Counted from the stretch's first letter, positions 8,841 to 18,939 are shown. The stretch: 64,000 nt of DNA from Mycobacteroides chelonae (GCA_014204435.1 JACHLF010000005.1:124001-188000), one strand, 5' to 3'. The notes: generated from the letters alone by a model not told the origin. Program-made: numbers and translations.

Positions 8841-9437
8841 ATGGTGACCGTCCTCTTCCTTGGCTTCTTGACCGGAATGTCCCTGATCGCCGCCATCGGT
8901 GCCCAGAACGCCTTCGTGCTGCGCCAGGGCATCCGCGGTGAGCACGTCCTGCCGGTGATCGCGGTGTGCATCACCGGTGACTTCCTGCTCACCGCGGCGG
9001 GAATCGGCGGACTCGGCGGCCTGATCACCGCCACACCGAGCCTGCTCACCGTGGCCAAGGTGGGCGGTGCCGCATTCCTGATCGGCTACGGACTGATGGC
9101 CGCCCGTCGCGCACTGCGCCCCGGAATTCTGGTGCCGGCCGAGTCCAACCCGGCCCGACTCGGTGCGGTGTTGTTGACCGCGTTGGCCATCACCTTCCTG
9201 AACCCACATGTCTACCTCGACACCGTGATCTTGCTGGGCTCACTCGCCAACGCCCACCAGGACGCCCGCTGGCTGTTCGGAGCGGGCGCCTTGACGGCGA
9301 GCGTCACCTGGTTCGTCGGGCTCGGATATGGCGCCCGGTGTCTGGCCGGAGTGTTTCAGCGCCCGGGCACGTGGCGGGTGCTCGACGCCGTCATCGCCGT
9401 CGTGATGATCGCGTTGGGCCTCTCACTGGTCGTCTGA
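8841..9437 (+). CDS. lysE: LysE-type basic amino acid exporter
   Basis: A 198-residue integral membrane protein with about six hydrophobic segments and the LysE hallmarks [11 protein letters not shown] near the N-terminus and [14 protein letters not shown] in the middle. It exports L-lysine and L-arginine in exchange for protons/hydroxide. The ATG at 8841 is chosen because the in-frame TTG further upstream lies within the regulatory inverted repeat. Divergent from its regulator lysG. Confidence 0.9.
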   Translation: MVTVLFLGFLTGMSLIAAIGAQNAFVLRQGIRGEHVLPVIAVCITGDFLLTAAGIGGLGGLITATPSLLTVAKVGGAAFLIGYGLMAARRALRPGILVPAESNPARLGAVLLTALAITFLNPHVYLDTVILLGSLANAHQDARWLFGAGALTASVTWFVGLGYGARCLAGVFQRPGTWRVLDAVIAVVMIALGLSLVV

Positions 9438-9503
9438 TCACCCTTGCCGAACCATGGGGTCCGGTGTTAGCGTCCTTCCCGAACCAACTGACTTGGGAGA
9501 GAC

Positions 9504-9980
9504 ATGGACACATCGGATGTCGACAAGGCCCGTGCCCGCTTCGCCGAACTTCGTGTCCAGAAGTACGTCAGCCCCGCCGACCTCGACGAGATCTGGGCCG
9601 TGCTCGACACCGTCCGTCCCGAGGATATGTTGGGCAATTGGAAGGGCGACGAGTTCCACACCGGGCACAAGATGAACGGTCAGCTGGCCGCCGCGCGCTG
9701 GTACGGCAAGATCTTCACATCCATCAACGACGTCGAACCCATCGTCTGTTACGACGAGGACGGAAAGCTGTTCTCCAACAACCAGTTGAGCCTGGGCGGG
9801 GCGACCCTCTGGGATATCGAGTTCCGCGGCGAGGTCACAGCGACCATGGTGTACGACGGCCAGCCCACCTTCGATCACTTCAAGTGGGTGGACGAGAACA
9901 CGCTGATGGGGATCATGAACGGCAAGCGCCAGCGTGCCAGCGGCAACTACCTCTACTTTATCCTCGAACGCGATCAGTGA
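9504..9980 (+). CDS. GXWXG/DUF4334 domain protein
   Basis: A 158-residue soluble protein. The N-terminal half has GNWKGDEF, the GXWXG motif, followed by NGQLAAARWYGKIF; the C-terminal half has the DUF4334 pattern (ATMVYDGQPTFDHFKWVDENTLMGIMNGK). The biochemical role of this pair of domains is unknown. GGGAGAG lies 5 nt before the ATG. Its stop codon overlaps the GTG of the alcohol dehydrogenase (GTGA), so the two are translationally coupled and probably act on the same substrate. Confidence 0.85.
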   Translation: MDTSDVDKARARFAELRVQKYVSPADLDEIWAVLDTVRPEDMLGNWKGDEFHTGHKMNGQLAAARWYGKIFTSINDVEPIVCYDEDGKLFSNNQLSLGGATLWDIEFRGEVTATMVYDGQPTFDHFKWVDENTLMGIMNGKRQRASGNYLYFILERDQ

Positions 9981-11044
9981 AAATCACTGCAGCGCTCAGC
10001 CACTCGGCGCAGTCGCCATTCACGCTGGAGGAAATCGAGCTCGACGGGCCACGGCCCGATGAGGTGCTCGTCAAGGTCCATGCCACCGGCCTCTGCCACA
10101 CCGATCTGATATTCAAGTCGCAGGTTCCGGTACCTGCGGTGCTGGGCCACGAGGGCGCGGGAGTCGTTGAGGCGGTGGGTGATCAGGTGCATGGCGTCAG
10201 GCCGGGCGACCACGTGGTGTTGAGCTACCGCAGCTGTGGCGACTGTCGCCAGTGTGATGCGGGGGATCGGGCATACTGCTCGCGTGCGGCCCGGCTCAAT
10301 CTATCCGGCACTCGTCTCGACGGCTCATCGACGCTGTCTCAGAACGGAACCAGTCTGTTCGGCTCGTTCTTCGGACAGTCCAGCTTCGCCCAATACGCGC
10401 TCGCGGCCGCGGACAACACCGTCGTGGTGGACCCGTCCACCGATCTCACCACGGCGGCACCGTTGGGTTGTGGTCTGCAGACCGGCGCCGGCGCGGTCCT
10501 CAATGTGCTCGCGCCCGAGCCGGATTCGCATCTGGCGATATTCGGTGCGGGCGGAGTCGGGCTGGCCGCGGTGATGGCCGCCAAGGCGATCGGCGTTCAA
10601 CGGATCATCGCCGTGGATCCGGTCGCCTCACGCCGCGACAAGGCCGCCGAGCTCGGAGCGACCCAGACCGTCGACCCCACCGCCGAAGACGTGGCCGCGG
10701 TGGCGCGCGGAGCAACCCATGCGCTGGACACCACCGCGAATCCCGACGTCATAGCCGCGGCGCTTGGGCTGCTGCGACAGCGCGGCATGTTGGTTCTGGT
10801 GGGGCTCGGTGCCGCCCGCGGCACGATCGACCTCACCGATCTCATGTTCGGAGGCAAGGTCATCCGTGGGTGCATCGAGGGAGACGCCAACCCTCAGGAA
10901 TTCATCCCAGAACTGCTGAGGATGCACGCGCAAGGGCGTTTTCCGATCGAGTCGCTGATCAGCACCTACCAGGCACGCGATATCGATCACGCCGTCGCCG
11001 ATGCGCGATCCGGCACCGCGATCAAACCGGTGCTGCTCTGGTGA
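9977..11044 (+). CDS. Zinc-dependent alcohol dehydrogenase (aryl/benzyl alcohol type)
   Basis: A 355-residue medium-chain dehydrogenase. Catalytic zinc ligands are visible in GLCHTD and GHEGAGVV; the structural zinc site is CGDCRQCDAGDRAYC; the Rossmann motif is GAGGVGLAAVMAAKAIG. The long segment between the zinc loop and the cofactor domain and the motif FGSFFGQSSFAQYA are typical of XylB/AdhB-like enzymes oxidising bulky or aromatic alcohols with NAD. The GTG at 9977 overlaps the stop of the DUF4334 gene by 4 nt, and its own stop overlaps the TetR start likewise. Confidence 0.87.
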   Translation: MKITAALSHSAQSPFTLEEIELDGPRPDEVLVKVHATGLCHTDLIFKSQVPVPAVLGHEGAGVVEAVGDQVHGVRPGDHVVLSYRSCGDCRQCDAGDRAYCSRAARLNLSGTRLDGSSTLSQNGTSLFGSFFGQSSFAQYALAAADNTVVVDPSTDLTTAAPLGCGLQTGAGAVLNVLAPEPDSHLAIFGAGGVGLAAVMAAKAIGVQRIIAVDPVASRRDKAAELGATQTVDPTAEDVAAVARGATHALDTTANPDVIAAALGLLRQRGMLVLVGLGAARGTIDLTDLMFGGKVIRGCIEGDANPQEFIPELLRMHAQGRFPIESLISTYQARDIDHAVADARSGTAIKPVLLW

Positions 11045-11631
11045 GCGCCATGCGCGCCGCGGGCCAGGCCACACACGACCGGATCATGATGGCGGCCAAA
11101 GCGGAGTTCACCGAATACGGCTTTGCCGGAGCCCGGTTGAACCGGATTGCCACCAGCGCGAATGCGAGCAAGGAACGCCTGTACAGCTACTTCGAGAGCA
11201 AGGAGCAGTTGTTCGAAGCCGTTGTGAGGCAATGGATCAATGATGCGCCGTACAAGGTGCCCTTCAGCGCCGAGGACGTGCCGGGCTACGTCGCGGGGCT
11301 GTTCGACAACGTCATCGCCGACCCGCAGGGTGCCCGGCTGCAACGCTGGATCGAATTGGAAGCTCCCGACGGGATGTTCGACAACCACGTGCTGCGCCGC
11401 ATCTTCCGGGCGAAGCTCGACGAGATATGCCGTGGGCAGCGCTCCGGCCTCATCGACCCCATATGGGACCCCATGAGCCTGCTGATGATGATGATCGACA
11501 TCGCCTACTCGATGGCCGCGAGCGGGTTCGGTATCGACCGGATTGTCGGTGAACCGCTGCGCGACGAGATGCTCGCCGACCGTCGGGCCGCTGCCGCGGA
11601 GGCGGCACGCCGACTGGTACGCCCGGCCTAA
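11041..11631 (+). CDS. TetR-family regulator
   Basis: A 196-residue TetR protein with the N-terminal helix-turn-helix (HDRIMMAAKAEFTEYGFAGARLNRIATSANASKERLYSYFESKEQLF). The C-terminal domain (WIELEAPDGMFDN, SLLMMMIDIAY) has no recognised ligand signature. The GTG start at 11041 overlaps the dehydrogenase stop (GTGA), so regulator and enzymes are one transcript; it probably represses this operon from the region upstream of 9504. Confidence 0.85.
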   Translation: MSAMRAAGQATHDRIMMAAKAEFTEYGFAGARLNRIATSANASKERLYSYFESKEQLFEAVVRQWINDAPYKVPFSAEDVPGYVAGLFDNVIADPQGARLQRWIELEAPDGMFDNHVLRRIFRAKLDEICRGQRSGLIDPIWDPMSLLMMMIDIAYSMAASGFGIDRIVGEPLRDEMLADRRAAAAEAARRLVRPA

Positions 11632-11690
11632 CGCACCCGCCGCGAATCGCAAAGCCCCCCTGGCTTGCTCACGCCAGTTACTCTCGATGT

Positions 11691-12683
11691 GTGCCACCTG
11701 GGATGATCACTCGCCGCGGACTTCTTGCCGCCGGCGCCGCTCTGGCTGCGGGCACCGCACTGGCTGCCTGCTCGAAGAACACGCCCCCGACGTCAGAACG
11801 CGATGGCACCGCCTTCATCAAGCATGCGTTCGGCACGACCGAGGTCAAGGCGCCGCCGACGCGCATCGTCAGCTCCGGGTACACCGGGCACGACTATCTG
11901 CTGGCGCTGGGCATCATCCCGATCGCGGTCACCGAGTGGTACGGAGGCTTCCCCTTCGCGACCTGGCCCTGGGCCACCGACCGGCTCGGCGCTGCCACAC
12001 CCGAAGTACTTACCCTCACCGACGGTCTGCTGGTCAACAAGATCGCCTCCCTGAAACCCGACCTCATCCTGGCGACCGATGCCGGGCTGGACAAGGACAC
12101 CTATACCCAACTGTCGGGCATCGCCCCGACCATTGCCCAGTCGGGTAGGTACGCATTCTTCGAACCGTGGAAAAACCAGGCCAAGGCCATCGGCCAGGCG
12201 GTGTTCAAGCCGTCGGAGATGGACGCCGTGGCTCAGGGCGTTGACAGCAGGTTCAGCGCTGCGGTGTCCGCACACACGGGCTTCAAGGACAAGAAGGCCA
12301 TCTACCTGCAGGGCGAACTGCTGGACGGACAGGCCATCGCATACCGATCCGGACCGCGCACCGGTTTCCTCGCCTCGCTGGGGCTCACCATTCCCGCCGA
12401 GTTAGACAGCTACGCCAAGGGCGATCAGCTTGCGCGTATCCCGTCCGAACAGCTCTCCAGCGTGCTGGGCCAAGCCGATGTACTGCTGTGGGGCACCGAA
12501 TCTGACGAGCAGAGCGCCGCGCTGCGCGCCGATCCCGTGATCACCAAATTGGGCTCCACCCTGCAGAACCGCAGCATTTTCACCAGCAAGGAGTTGGCCG
12601 GCGCCATCAACTTCAGCTCGCCGCTGAGCCTGACCTATGTGGTGGACAACCTGGTCCCCGCGCTGGCCCGGATATTGGGATGA
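11691..12683 (+). CDS. fecB2: Siderophore/iron ABC transporter substrate-binding lipoprotein, FecB2-like
   Basis: A 330-residue periplasmic binding protein of the FepB/FecB type. The N-terminus ITRRGLLAAGAALAAG carries twin arginines followed by the lipobox LAAC, so it is probably a lipoprotein, perhaps exported by Tat. The binding domain shows TRIVSSGYTGHDYLLALG, KPDLILATDAG and LTYVVDNLVPALARIL. Order fecB2-pxpB-pxpC-aac is the same as Rv0265c-Rv0262c in M. tuberculosis. No permease or ATPase is adjacent, so it must serve components encoded elsewhere. Start may be the GTG at 11691 or the ATG at 11703; neither has a clear ribosome binding site. Confidence 0.85.
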   Translation: MPPGMITRRGLLAAGAALAAGTALAACSKNTPPTSERDGTAFIKHAFGTTEVKAPPTRIVSSGYTGHDYLLALGIIPIAVTEWYGGFPFATWPWATDRLGAATPEVLTLTDGLLVNKIASLKPDLILATDAGLDKDTYTQLSGIAPTIAQSGRYAFFEPWKNQAKAIGQAVFKPSEMDAVAQGVDSRFSAAVSAHTGFKDKKAIYLQGELLDGQAIAYRSGPRTGFLASLGLTIPAELDSYAKGDQLARIPSEQLSSVLGQADVLLWGTESDEQSAALRADPVITKLGSTLQNRSIFTSKELAGAINFSSPLSLTYVVDNLVPALARILG

Positions 12684-12946
12684 TGGACTACCCACCTGCC
12701 CGCCCGACCGGCCCAGCGGCGTACATGGTGCTGTCGTCTCGGTTCTCCTCGAAATCCCTCACCGACCCGCATGAATACTGGCTGATCATCGGGATGGTGC
12801 TCGCCATCCCCTTCGGACTACTGGCCGCCGGCACCCCGCCGCTGGCGCTTCCCCGCGGGCAACGGCTTCACGCCTTCATCATGCCCACCCGGATCCCGCC
12901 CTGCGCGACGAATCCACCCGCACCCTTCTGCAAGAACGCACCCTAG
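12680..12946 (+). other. Unrecognised short ORF, possibly a decayed gene
   Basis: An 88-codon frame starts on an ATG overlapping the fecB2 stop (ATGATG). It holds one hydrophobic stretch (YWLIIGMVLAIPFGLLAAG) and then proline-rich sequence that does not look like protein. Around 12890-12950 another frame reads DPALRDESTRTLLQERTLDLAE, which has a natural amino acid composition, so a gene tail may have been frameshifted. I do not recognise a family. In M. tuberculosis a 5-oxoprolinase gene lies at this side of fecB2, but nothing here resembles it. Confidence 0.3.
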
Positions 12947-12956
12947 ACTTAGCGGA

Positions 12957-13670
12957 ATGGCGATACGCGAGGTCGAGACAAGTTCCCAGGATCAGGTGGT
13001 CTTCGCCCAAGTGGGTCGCAGCTATTATCCGCTGCTGTCCGCTGTCTTTGTCGGCGTCGTCCTCATCTCTAACGTGGCCGCCACCAAAGCAATTGGTTTC
13101 GGCCCGGTAGTCGGCGACTGGTCGCTGATTACCGACGGTGCGTTCGTGCTGTTTCCGCTGAGCTATGTGATCGGCGATGTCCTCAGCGAGGTCTACGGTT
13201 ACCGCGCCACCAATCGGGTGATCCTGCTCGGCTTCGCCATGGAAGCACTTGCGTGCCTGGTCTTGTGGACGGCCAAGATACTGCCGCCGGCAGAGTTCTA
13301 CCCCAACCAAGAGGCCTTCGCCACCATAGTCGAGAGCATCACCACACTCATGGTGGCAGGACTCGCGGGATACCTTGTCGGGCAGACGCTTAACGCTCTG
13401 GTCGTGGTTCGGATGAAGAAGCGATCCAAGGAACGTCACCTCTGGGCGCGGCTCATCGGCTCGACGGTCGTCGGCGAGTTCGCCGATTCACTGGTCTTCT
13501 GCTCCATCGCGGCCACCGCACTGGGCATTCACACCTTCGGCCAATTGGCCACGTACACGGCGCTGGGCTGGATCTTCAAGTCGGTAGTGGAGATCGTGAT
13601 GCTGCCGGTTACCTATCGGGTGATCGGCCACATCAAGAAGCACGAACCGACCTATACACAAGCGGGATAA
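12957..13670 (+). CDS. yhhQ: YhhQ/QueT-type queuosine precursor transporter
   Basis: A 237-residue membrane protein with about six hydrophobic segments. ISNVAATKAI, GAFVLFPLSYVIGDVLSEVYGYRATNRVI and EFADSLVFCSIA are the conserved blocks of the vitamin-uptake-related YhhQ family, which imports 7-cyano- or 7-aminomethyl-7-deazaguanine for tRNA modification. No queuosine gene is adjacent, so the substrate is inferred from family only. It sits between fecB2 and pxpB, where M. tuberculosis has no such gene, which suggests local insertion. Confidence 0.82.
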   Translation: MAIREVETSSQDQVVFAQVGRSYYPLLSAVFVGVVLISNVAATKAIGFGPVVGDWSLITDGAFVLFPLSYVIGDVLSEVYGYRATNRVILLGFAMEALACLVLWTAKILPPAEFYPNQEAFATIVESITTLMVAGLAGYLVGQTLNALVVVRMKKRSKERHLWARLIGSTVVGEFADSLVFCSIAATALGIHTFGQLATYTALGWIFKSVVEIVMLPVTYRVIGHIKKHEPTYTQAG

Positions 13671-13709
13671 ATGCACCCCTGGGCACAGCCACGGGGGTAC
13701 CGTCGAAGT

Positions 13710-14345
13710 ATGAGTACCGCAACGGATTTGAAGGTGCGGGATCACGGGGATCGGGCGTTGCTGCTCGAATGCACATCCGTGCATTCAGTGCTGGCGTGGA
13801 CGTCAGCACTGAATGCCGAACCGATCGACGGCGTCACCGATATCGTTCCCGCCTCCCGCACCGTCCTACTCAAGCTCCGCAGCCCGGCCGATCAGGCCAT
13901 GGTGCGGCACCGGCTGACACAGCGCAGCGTGTCACCGGGCACACGTGAGGGCACCGCGTCGCCGCCGGTGATCATCCCGGTCCGGTATGACGGCCTCGAT
14001 CTCGAGGAGGTCGCCGAGCGCACCGGCCTAGGCGTGGACGGTGTCATCGCGGCGCACACAGGCACCGTCTGGACGGTCGGATTTTGCGGATTTGCACCGG
14101 GATTCGCATACCTCGTGGACGGTGACCCACGTCTGGCGATCCCACGGCGTGCCGATCCCCGCACCAGGGTGCCGGCCGGTGCGGTGGCACTCGCCGGCGA
14201 GTTCAGCGGGATCTACCCCCGTGAATCGCCCGGCGGCTGGCAGCTGATCGGCACCACCGACGCCGTCGTCTGGGATCTCGACCGCAATCCCCCTGCGCTG
14301 CTCGCGCCCGGCACGCGGGTCCAGTTCGAGGAGGTGAGCACATGA
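13710..14345 (+). CDS. pxpB: 5-oxoprolinase subunit PxpB (KipI-like)
   Basis: A 211-residue protein with the allophanate-hydrolase-subunit-1 fold: [12 protein letters not shown] at the N-terminus, [17 protein letters not shown], and the signature [23 protein letters not shown] followed by [28 protein letters not shown]. With PxpA and PxpC it forms the ATP-dependent bacterial 5-oxoprolinase that recycles pyroglutamate. The ATG at 13710 is favoured over the longer frame from 13671. Its TGA overlaps the pxpC ATG. PxpA is not in this cluster. Confidence 0.88.
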   Translation: MSTATDLKVRDHGDRALLLECTSVHSVLAWTSALNAEPIDGVTDIVPASRTVLLKLRSPADQAMVRHRLTQRSVSPGTREGTASPPVIIPVRYDGLDLEEVAERTGLGVDGVIAAHTGTVWTVGFCGFAPGFAYLVDGDPRLAIPRRADPRTRVPAGAVALAGEFSGIYPRESPGGWQLIGTTDAVVWDLDRNPPALLAPGTRVQFEEVST

Positions 14346-15217
14346 GGCCCACTCTGGAAGTCGTGCGCACCGGTCCCCTTGCGCTGGTCCAGGACCTCGG
14401 ACGCGTCGGCAAGGCCGCCATGGGTGTCGGACGCTCGGGCGCCGCGGACCGCAGATCGCACTCCCTGGCCAACCGGCTGGCAGCCAACCCCGACAACCTG
14501 GCAACCATCGAGGTGACCCTGGGTGGCATGTCGTTCCGGGTGGCAGGCGGCAACGTGGTGGTGGCCGTCACTGGTGCCGACACCGACCCGTCGGTCAACG
14601 GAATCCCCTTCGGCACCAACAGTATTGCTCAGGTCCAGGAGGGTGATGTGGTGTCACTCGGCGCCCCTCGCAGCGGGTTGCGCAGTTACGTGGCGGTACG
14701 CGGCGGGGTCTGCGTGGCGCCGGTGATGGGATCGCGCAGCTTCGACATCATGTCCGGTATCGGACCCAAGCCGCTCCAGGCCGGAGACAGACTGCCCGTC
14801 GGACCGCGGTCGCCCTCCTTCCCCGCCGTCGCGCAGGCGCCGGTGGCCACCATCTCCGATGACATCGTGGAGCTCAAGGTGGTGCCCGGCCCGCGCGACG
14901 AATGGTTCGCCGATCCCGATGCGTTGATCCACGGCGACTGGATTGTCTCCGACCGCAGCGACCGAGTGGGTACTCGTCTGATCGGCAAGCCACTGGAGCT
15001 GCGAGATCCCGCCCGACAGCTGCCCAGCGAGGGCGTGGTTCGTGGCGCCATTCAGGTGCCACCAGGCGGCCAGCCCGTTATTCTGGGACCTGATCATCCT
15101 GTCACCGGGGGCTATCCGGTGATCGGGGTGATCACGGATTACGACGTCGATCTGGCCGCCCAGGTGCGGCCCGGCCAAACTGTTCGATTCCATTGGTCAC
15201 GACCGCGGCTGAACTAG
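14342..15217 (+). CDS. pxpC: 5-oxoprolinase subunit PxpC (KipA-like)
   Basis: A 291-residue partner of PxpB with the allophanate-hydrolase-subunit-2 pattern: [76 protein letters not shown], and [23 protein letters not shown] near the end. ATGA overlap with pxpB shows coupling. The aac(2') gene follows 9 bp later, so all three are probably one transcript, as in M. tuberculosis Rv0264c-Rv0262c. Confidence 0.88.
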   Translation: MRPTLEVVRTGPLALVQDLGRVGKAAMGVGRSGAADRRSHSLANRLAANPDNLATIEVTLGGMSFRVAGGNVVVAVTGADTDPSVNGIPFGTNSIAQVQEGDVVSLGAPRSGLRSYVAVRGGVCVAPVMGSRSFDIMSGIGPKPLQAGDRLPVGPRSPSFPAVAQAPVATISDDIVELKVVPGPRDEWFADPDALIHGDWIVSDRSDRVGTRLIGKPLELRDPARQLPSEGVVRGAIQVPPGGQPVILGPDHPVTGGYPVIGVITDYDVDLAAQVRPGQTVRFHWSRPRLN

Positions 15218-16404
<1,187 letters not shown>

Positions 16405-16465
16405 CTCGGTGACGGTACCGGCGCAATCTGAGAGAGCCTGAGAAACGAGGCCGCTTAACCCGCGC

Positions 16466-16522
16466 CGAGATGACATTCAGGCGAGTGTTTCCTCGTGTTT
16501 TGCCCACATAGATGTCATCTCG
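16466..16522. repeat. 57-bp palindromic element between the two VC0807-like genes
   Basis: Arms CGAGATGACAT (16466-16476) and ATGTCATCTCG (16512-16522) are perfect reverse complements separated by 35 nt. The right side contains CCCACATAGATGTCATC (16503-16519), which recurs exactly at 35392-35408. It may be a small dispersed repeat or a paired operator. Confidence 0.6.
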
Positions 16523-16534
16523 CCAAGCATGGAG

Positions 16535-17206
16535 CTACCGGTCGGCGGGGGCTCGTTCCTTGCGGCGCAGGTACATCCGGATCGCCACCACGACGCCGAC
16601 GATGAGGCCACCGGTGGTGAACATGGACACCACCGGATTGACGGCCTGCACCACGTCCACGGAGAAGCTGTAGATGATCACCACCATCAAGCCCGAGAAC
16701 AGCAGGCTGAAGATGCCGCACCAGCAGCTGACGTGGACATGCAGCCGATGGTAGGAGCGGTGGTCGACGTCGGCCCAACCCTGCTCGTCGGCCAGCTTCT
16801 CGACACCGCCCGGCCAGAGCTTGGTGACCAGCAGTTCGGTCAACGGCTTACCGATGAGCGCACTGACCAGAAAGTACGTGCCTAGCAACATGCCGGGCAC
16901 TTCGTTGGTGACCTGCGACAGGCGCGGGTCCCGGGTGAGCCAGGCGATGATCAGGCTGACCCCGAAGATCGGCACCACCAGGAGCGAGACCGGGTCCAGT
17001 GCCCGCTTCCACGCCATCTTCACCAAGGCTTGGGTGGCCGATACCGCAGTCGCCGCCATCAGGGCGTGCAGCTCCGAGAATCCGACCAGGCGCAGCCCGA
17101 AGTAGGCACACAGTGCGGGCCCGACGTTGAGCAGGCCCACGATCAATAGCTGACGCGCCGAGATCCCGTTCTCGGTATCGGGCTGCTGCTCGGCACTCAG
17201 GGACAC
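16535..17206 (-). CDS. VC0807-like integral membrane protein
   Basis: A 223-residue protein with about six hydrophobic segments: LLIVGLLNVGPALCAYFGLRLVG, FSELHALMAATAVSATQAL, GKPLTELLVTKLWPGGVEKL, YHRLHVHVSCWCGIFSLLFSG and a final helix ending in MYLRRKERAPADR. It is the intact paralogue of the neighbouring gene at 15622-16404, about 40% alike by eye, and suggests tandem duplication. The start is a GTG at 17206. The function of the family is not known; a transport or envelope-assembly role is only a guess. Confidence 0.72.
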   Translation of the reverse strand: MSLSAEQQPDTENGISARQLLIVGLLNVGPALCAYFGLRLVGFSELHALMAATAVSATQALVKMAWKRALDPVSLLVVPIFGVSLIIAWLTRDPRLSQVTNEVPGMLLGTYFLVSALIGKPLTELLVTKLWPGGVEKLADEQGWADVDHRSYHRLHVHVSCWCGIFSLLFSGLMVVIIYSFSVDVVQAVNPVVSMFTTGGLIVGVVVAIRMYLRRKERAPADR

Positions 17207-17249
17207 CGCGCGACTGTATCCGTTCGTCAGGCCGCAGGCGAGTAGTACG

Positions 17250-17324
17250 GCGAGCTACGACACGGGCGTCCCGACCGTCAAGGTCACCGGTGCCCAGGCA
17301 CAGAAAATCGAGATCACCAAGTAA
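17250..17324 (+). pseudogene. Tail of an Hsp20/alpha-crystallin gene
   Basis: A short frame reads ASYDTGVPTVKVTGAQAQKIEITK before a TAA at 17322. The pattern matches the end of small heat-shock proteins, where the strand is normally GVLTV, so leucine has become proline. No Hsp20 core is present upstream. M. tuberculosis has hsp (Rv0251c) in the wider neighbourhood. Identification rests on one short segment. Confidence 0.4.
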
Positions 17325-17346
17325 TCAGCCAGACGAGAGGCCCGCA

Positions 17347-18315
17347 CTATCCGGCGCAGGCCTCTCGCTTCATGGCTTCGCGCGCCAGCATTCGGTCACG
17401 CTGCTCTTCGAACTTAACCACTTGGCGCTTAAGGTCTTCCACGTATCCGGCGAGTTGCTCGCGGCGCTGCTCGCCCTTGGCGCTGAAATCGTTGCGCTCG
17501 AAAATCCGCCACTTACGCAGGTTCGGCGTCACCACCTCTTCGAGGTGCTGGCGCGGGTCGTAGATGCCGTGCTTGGCCATCAGCACGCCATTGCGGCGGA
17601 AGTTGGGCATACCCTGGCCCGGCATCCGAAAGTTCTCGATCACCGCACCGATCGCCTCGATAGCCTGATCCGGCACCAGATCCAGCGCGGCACTGCACAT
17701 ATTGCGATAGAAAATCATGTGCAGGTTCTCGTCGGCCGCGACGCGCTGCAACATCCGGTCGGCAACAGGGTCGTCGCACACCTTGCCCGTATTGCGATGG
17801 CTGACGCGGGTCGCCAGTTCCTGCAGCGTGGTGTAGGCCACCGACAACAAGAAGTCGGTCTTGTGCACCGACTCTTCCTCGTCGGTCGCGTCAAACCCGG
17901 CGGTCATGTGCTCCATGCGGGCGCGCTCCAACGCCACGGGGTCCACGCCACGCGTCACGACGAGATAGTCGCGGATAACGATGCCGTGCCGGTTTTCCTC
18001 GGCAGTCCAACGACCCACCCAAGTACCCCAGGCACCGTCGAGACCGAAAAACTTGGCGGCCTGACGGTGATACGAGGGCAGATTGTCCTCGGTGAGCAAA
18101 TTGGTGATCATCGCCGCCTTGGCGACCTCGCTCAGTTGTGACTGCGCGGGATCCCAATCCTCACCGCCCATCGCCGCGAAGTTCCTACCCCGATCCCAGG
18201 GAACGTAGTCGTGTGGATGCCACTCCGTGGTCGCGGCCAAATGCCGGTTGACGTTGGCCTCAGCAATCGGCTCTAGCTCGCCGAGCATCTCGAGGTCAGT
18301 CAGCTCTCTGGGCAT
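17347..18315 (-). CDS. desA: Acyl-[ACP] desaturase (DesA1/DesA2-like)
   Basis: A 322-residue soluble di-iron desaturase. The iron ligands are seen in TEDNLPSYHR, TAEENRHGIVIRDYL and ADENLHMIFYR, together with LATRVSHRNTGK, all conserved in mycobacterial DesA proteins. These enzymes introduce a double bond into long acyl-ACP chains used for mycolic or unsaturated fatty acids, with electrons from ferredoxin. Compared with DesA1 the segment MEHMTAGFDATDEEESVHKTDF is divergent, so it is a paralogue rather than clearly DesA1. It is transcribed alone. Confidence 0.85.
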   Translation of the reverse strand: MPRELTDLEMLGELEPIAEANVNRHLAATTEWHPHDYVPWDRGRNFAAMGGEDWDPAQSQLSEVAKAAMITNLLTEDNLPSYHRQAAKFFGLDGAWGTWVGRWTAEENRHGIVIRDYLVVTRGVDPVALERARMEHMTAGFDATDEEESVHKTDFLLSVAYTTLQELATRVSHRNTGKVCDDPVADRMLQRVAADENLHMIFYRNMCSAALDLVPDQAIEAIGAVIENFRMPGQGMPNFRRNGVLMAKHGIYDPRQHLEEVVTPNLRKWRIFERNDFSAKGEQRREQLAGYVEDLKRQVVKFEEQRDRMLAREAMKREACAG

Positions 18316-18681
18316 TTCACCTTGTCTTTCACATTGAGACCCCGAGCCCAGGGACAGGGTAACTTACCTGAGCAATCCTTTTCGCTGACTCACCTGCGGC
18401 AAGTGGTTGCAGGCAACTTTCACCCCGGCCGCACGACCGGCCGGGCCACCATGCCTGCTTCGGCACCCGCAACTGGGCAACGGCACCTGACAGACCCGAT
18501 ATTCGAACCGGCTTCGCAGCACTCTAACCCGGTGAGAGCAACATCACTAACGCGGCCGTGTCGCATCGCCCTCACACCGGGGAATTGCGCCCCACGTCCC
18601 ACATCGGAGCGAGGTAGTCGCGCGCGAATCCTCGCGCCTGTTCCGGAGTCTTCAGCCCTATCGTCGCCTACCGCGTGGGAA
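18316..18681. other. Intergenic stretch without a convincing gene
   Basis: No frame on either strand keeps a protein-like composition throughout. On the minus strand, ending in a TGA near 18576, a short frame reads GLKTPEQARGFARDYLAPMWD, which looks like a genuine protein end and may belong, after a frameshift, to the small gene at 18682-18939. The desaturase promoter must lie near 18316-18400. Confidence 0.3.
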
Positions 18682-18939
18682 TCATCGACAGCGCAATCCG
18701 GCAACCACCCGCAAATGGGCGACGTCTTCTGCCGAAACCGCTGCATCACCATAGATTTCGCCCTTCCAAAGAGCCGCACAGAACTCACGGAACGTCTCGA
18801 TGAGTGGCCCGGCCTCTACCGTGAGCGCGGGCGGGATCGGCTCCGGTTCGCTTTCCAGTAGCTCTGCGTAAGAGCGGGTGATCGAGAATAAATTGTACTG
18901 TGCAGGAAGAACTTTCGGCATACGGTCGGCCAGTGTCAT
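18682..18939 (-). CDS. Small hypothetical protein, possibly the intact part of a broken gene
   Basis: An 85-residue frame with ATG at 18939 and GGAGG 8 nt upstream. It reads LADRMPKVLPAQYNLFSITRSY, LESEPEPIPPALTVEAGPLIE and FREFCAALWKGEIYGDAAVSAEDVAHLR, a natural soluble-protein composition. I do not recognise the family. A plausible continuation in another frame ends near 18576, so the present stop may be due to a frameshift. Its upstream region overlaps the start of the DUF4383 gene's frame on the opposite strand. Confidence 0.45.
   Translation of the reverse strand: MTLADRMPKVLPAQYNLFSITRSYAELLESEPEPIPPALTVEAGPLIETFREFCAALWKGEIYGDAAVSAEDVAHLRVVAGLRCR

Noticed and set aside
10468..11040. 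N-terminal extension of the TetR frame over the alcohol dehydrogenase
   Set aside because: The sequence before 11041 is rich in Arg and Ser and overlaps the real dehydrogenase; the TetR helix-turn-helix starts directly after the GTG at 11041.
16405..16476. Possible riboswitch-like CTGAGAG/CTCTCTCAG sequence before the VC0807-like gene
   Set aside because: The short CTGAGA-type words recall thiamine or glycine riboswitches, but none of the other conserved elements or a paired architecture is present.
18322..18861. 179-codon plus-strand open frame upstream of the desaturase
   Set aside because: Composition is not protein-like and the minus-strand small gene with a ribosome binding site explains part of the region better.
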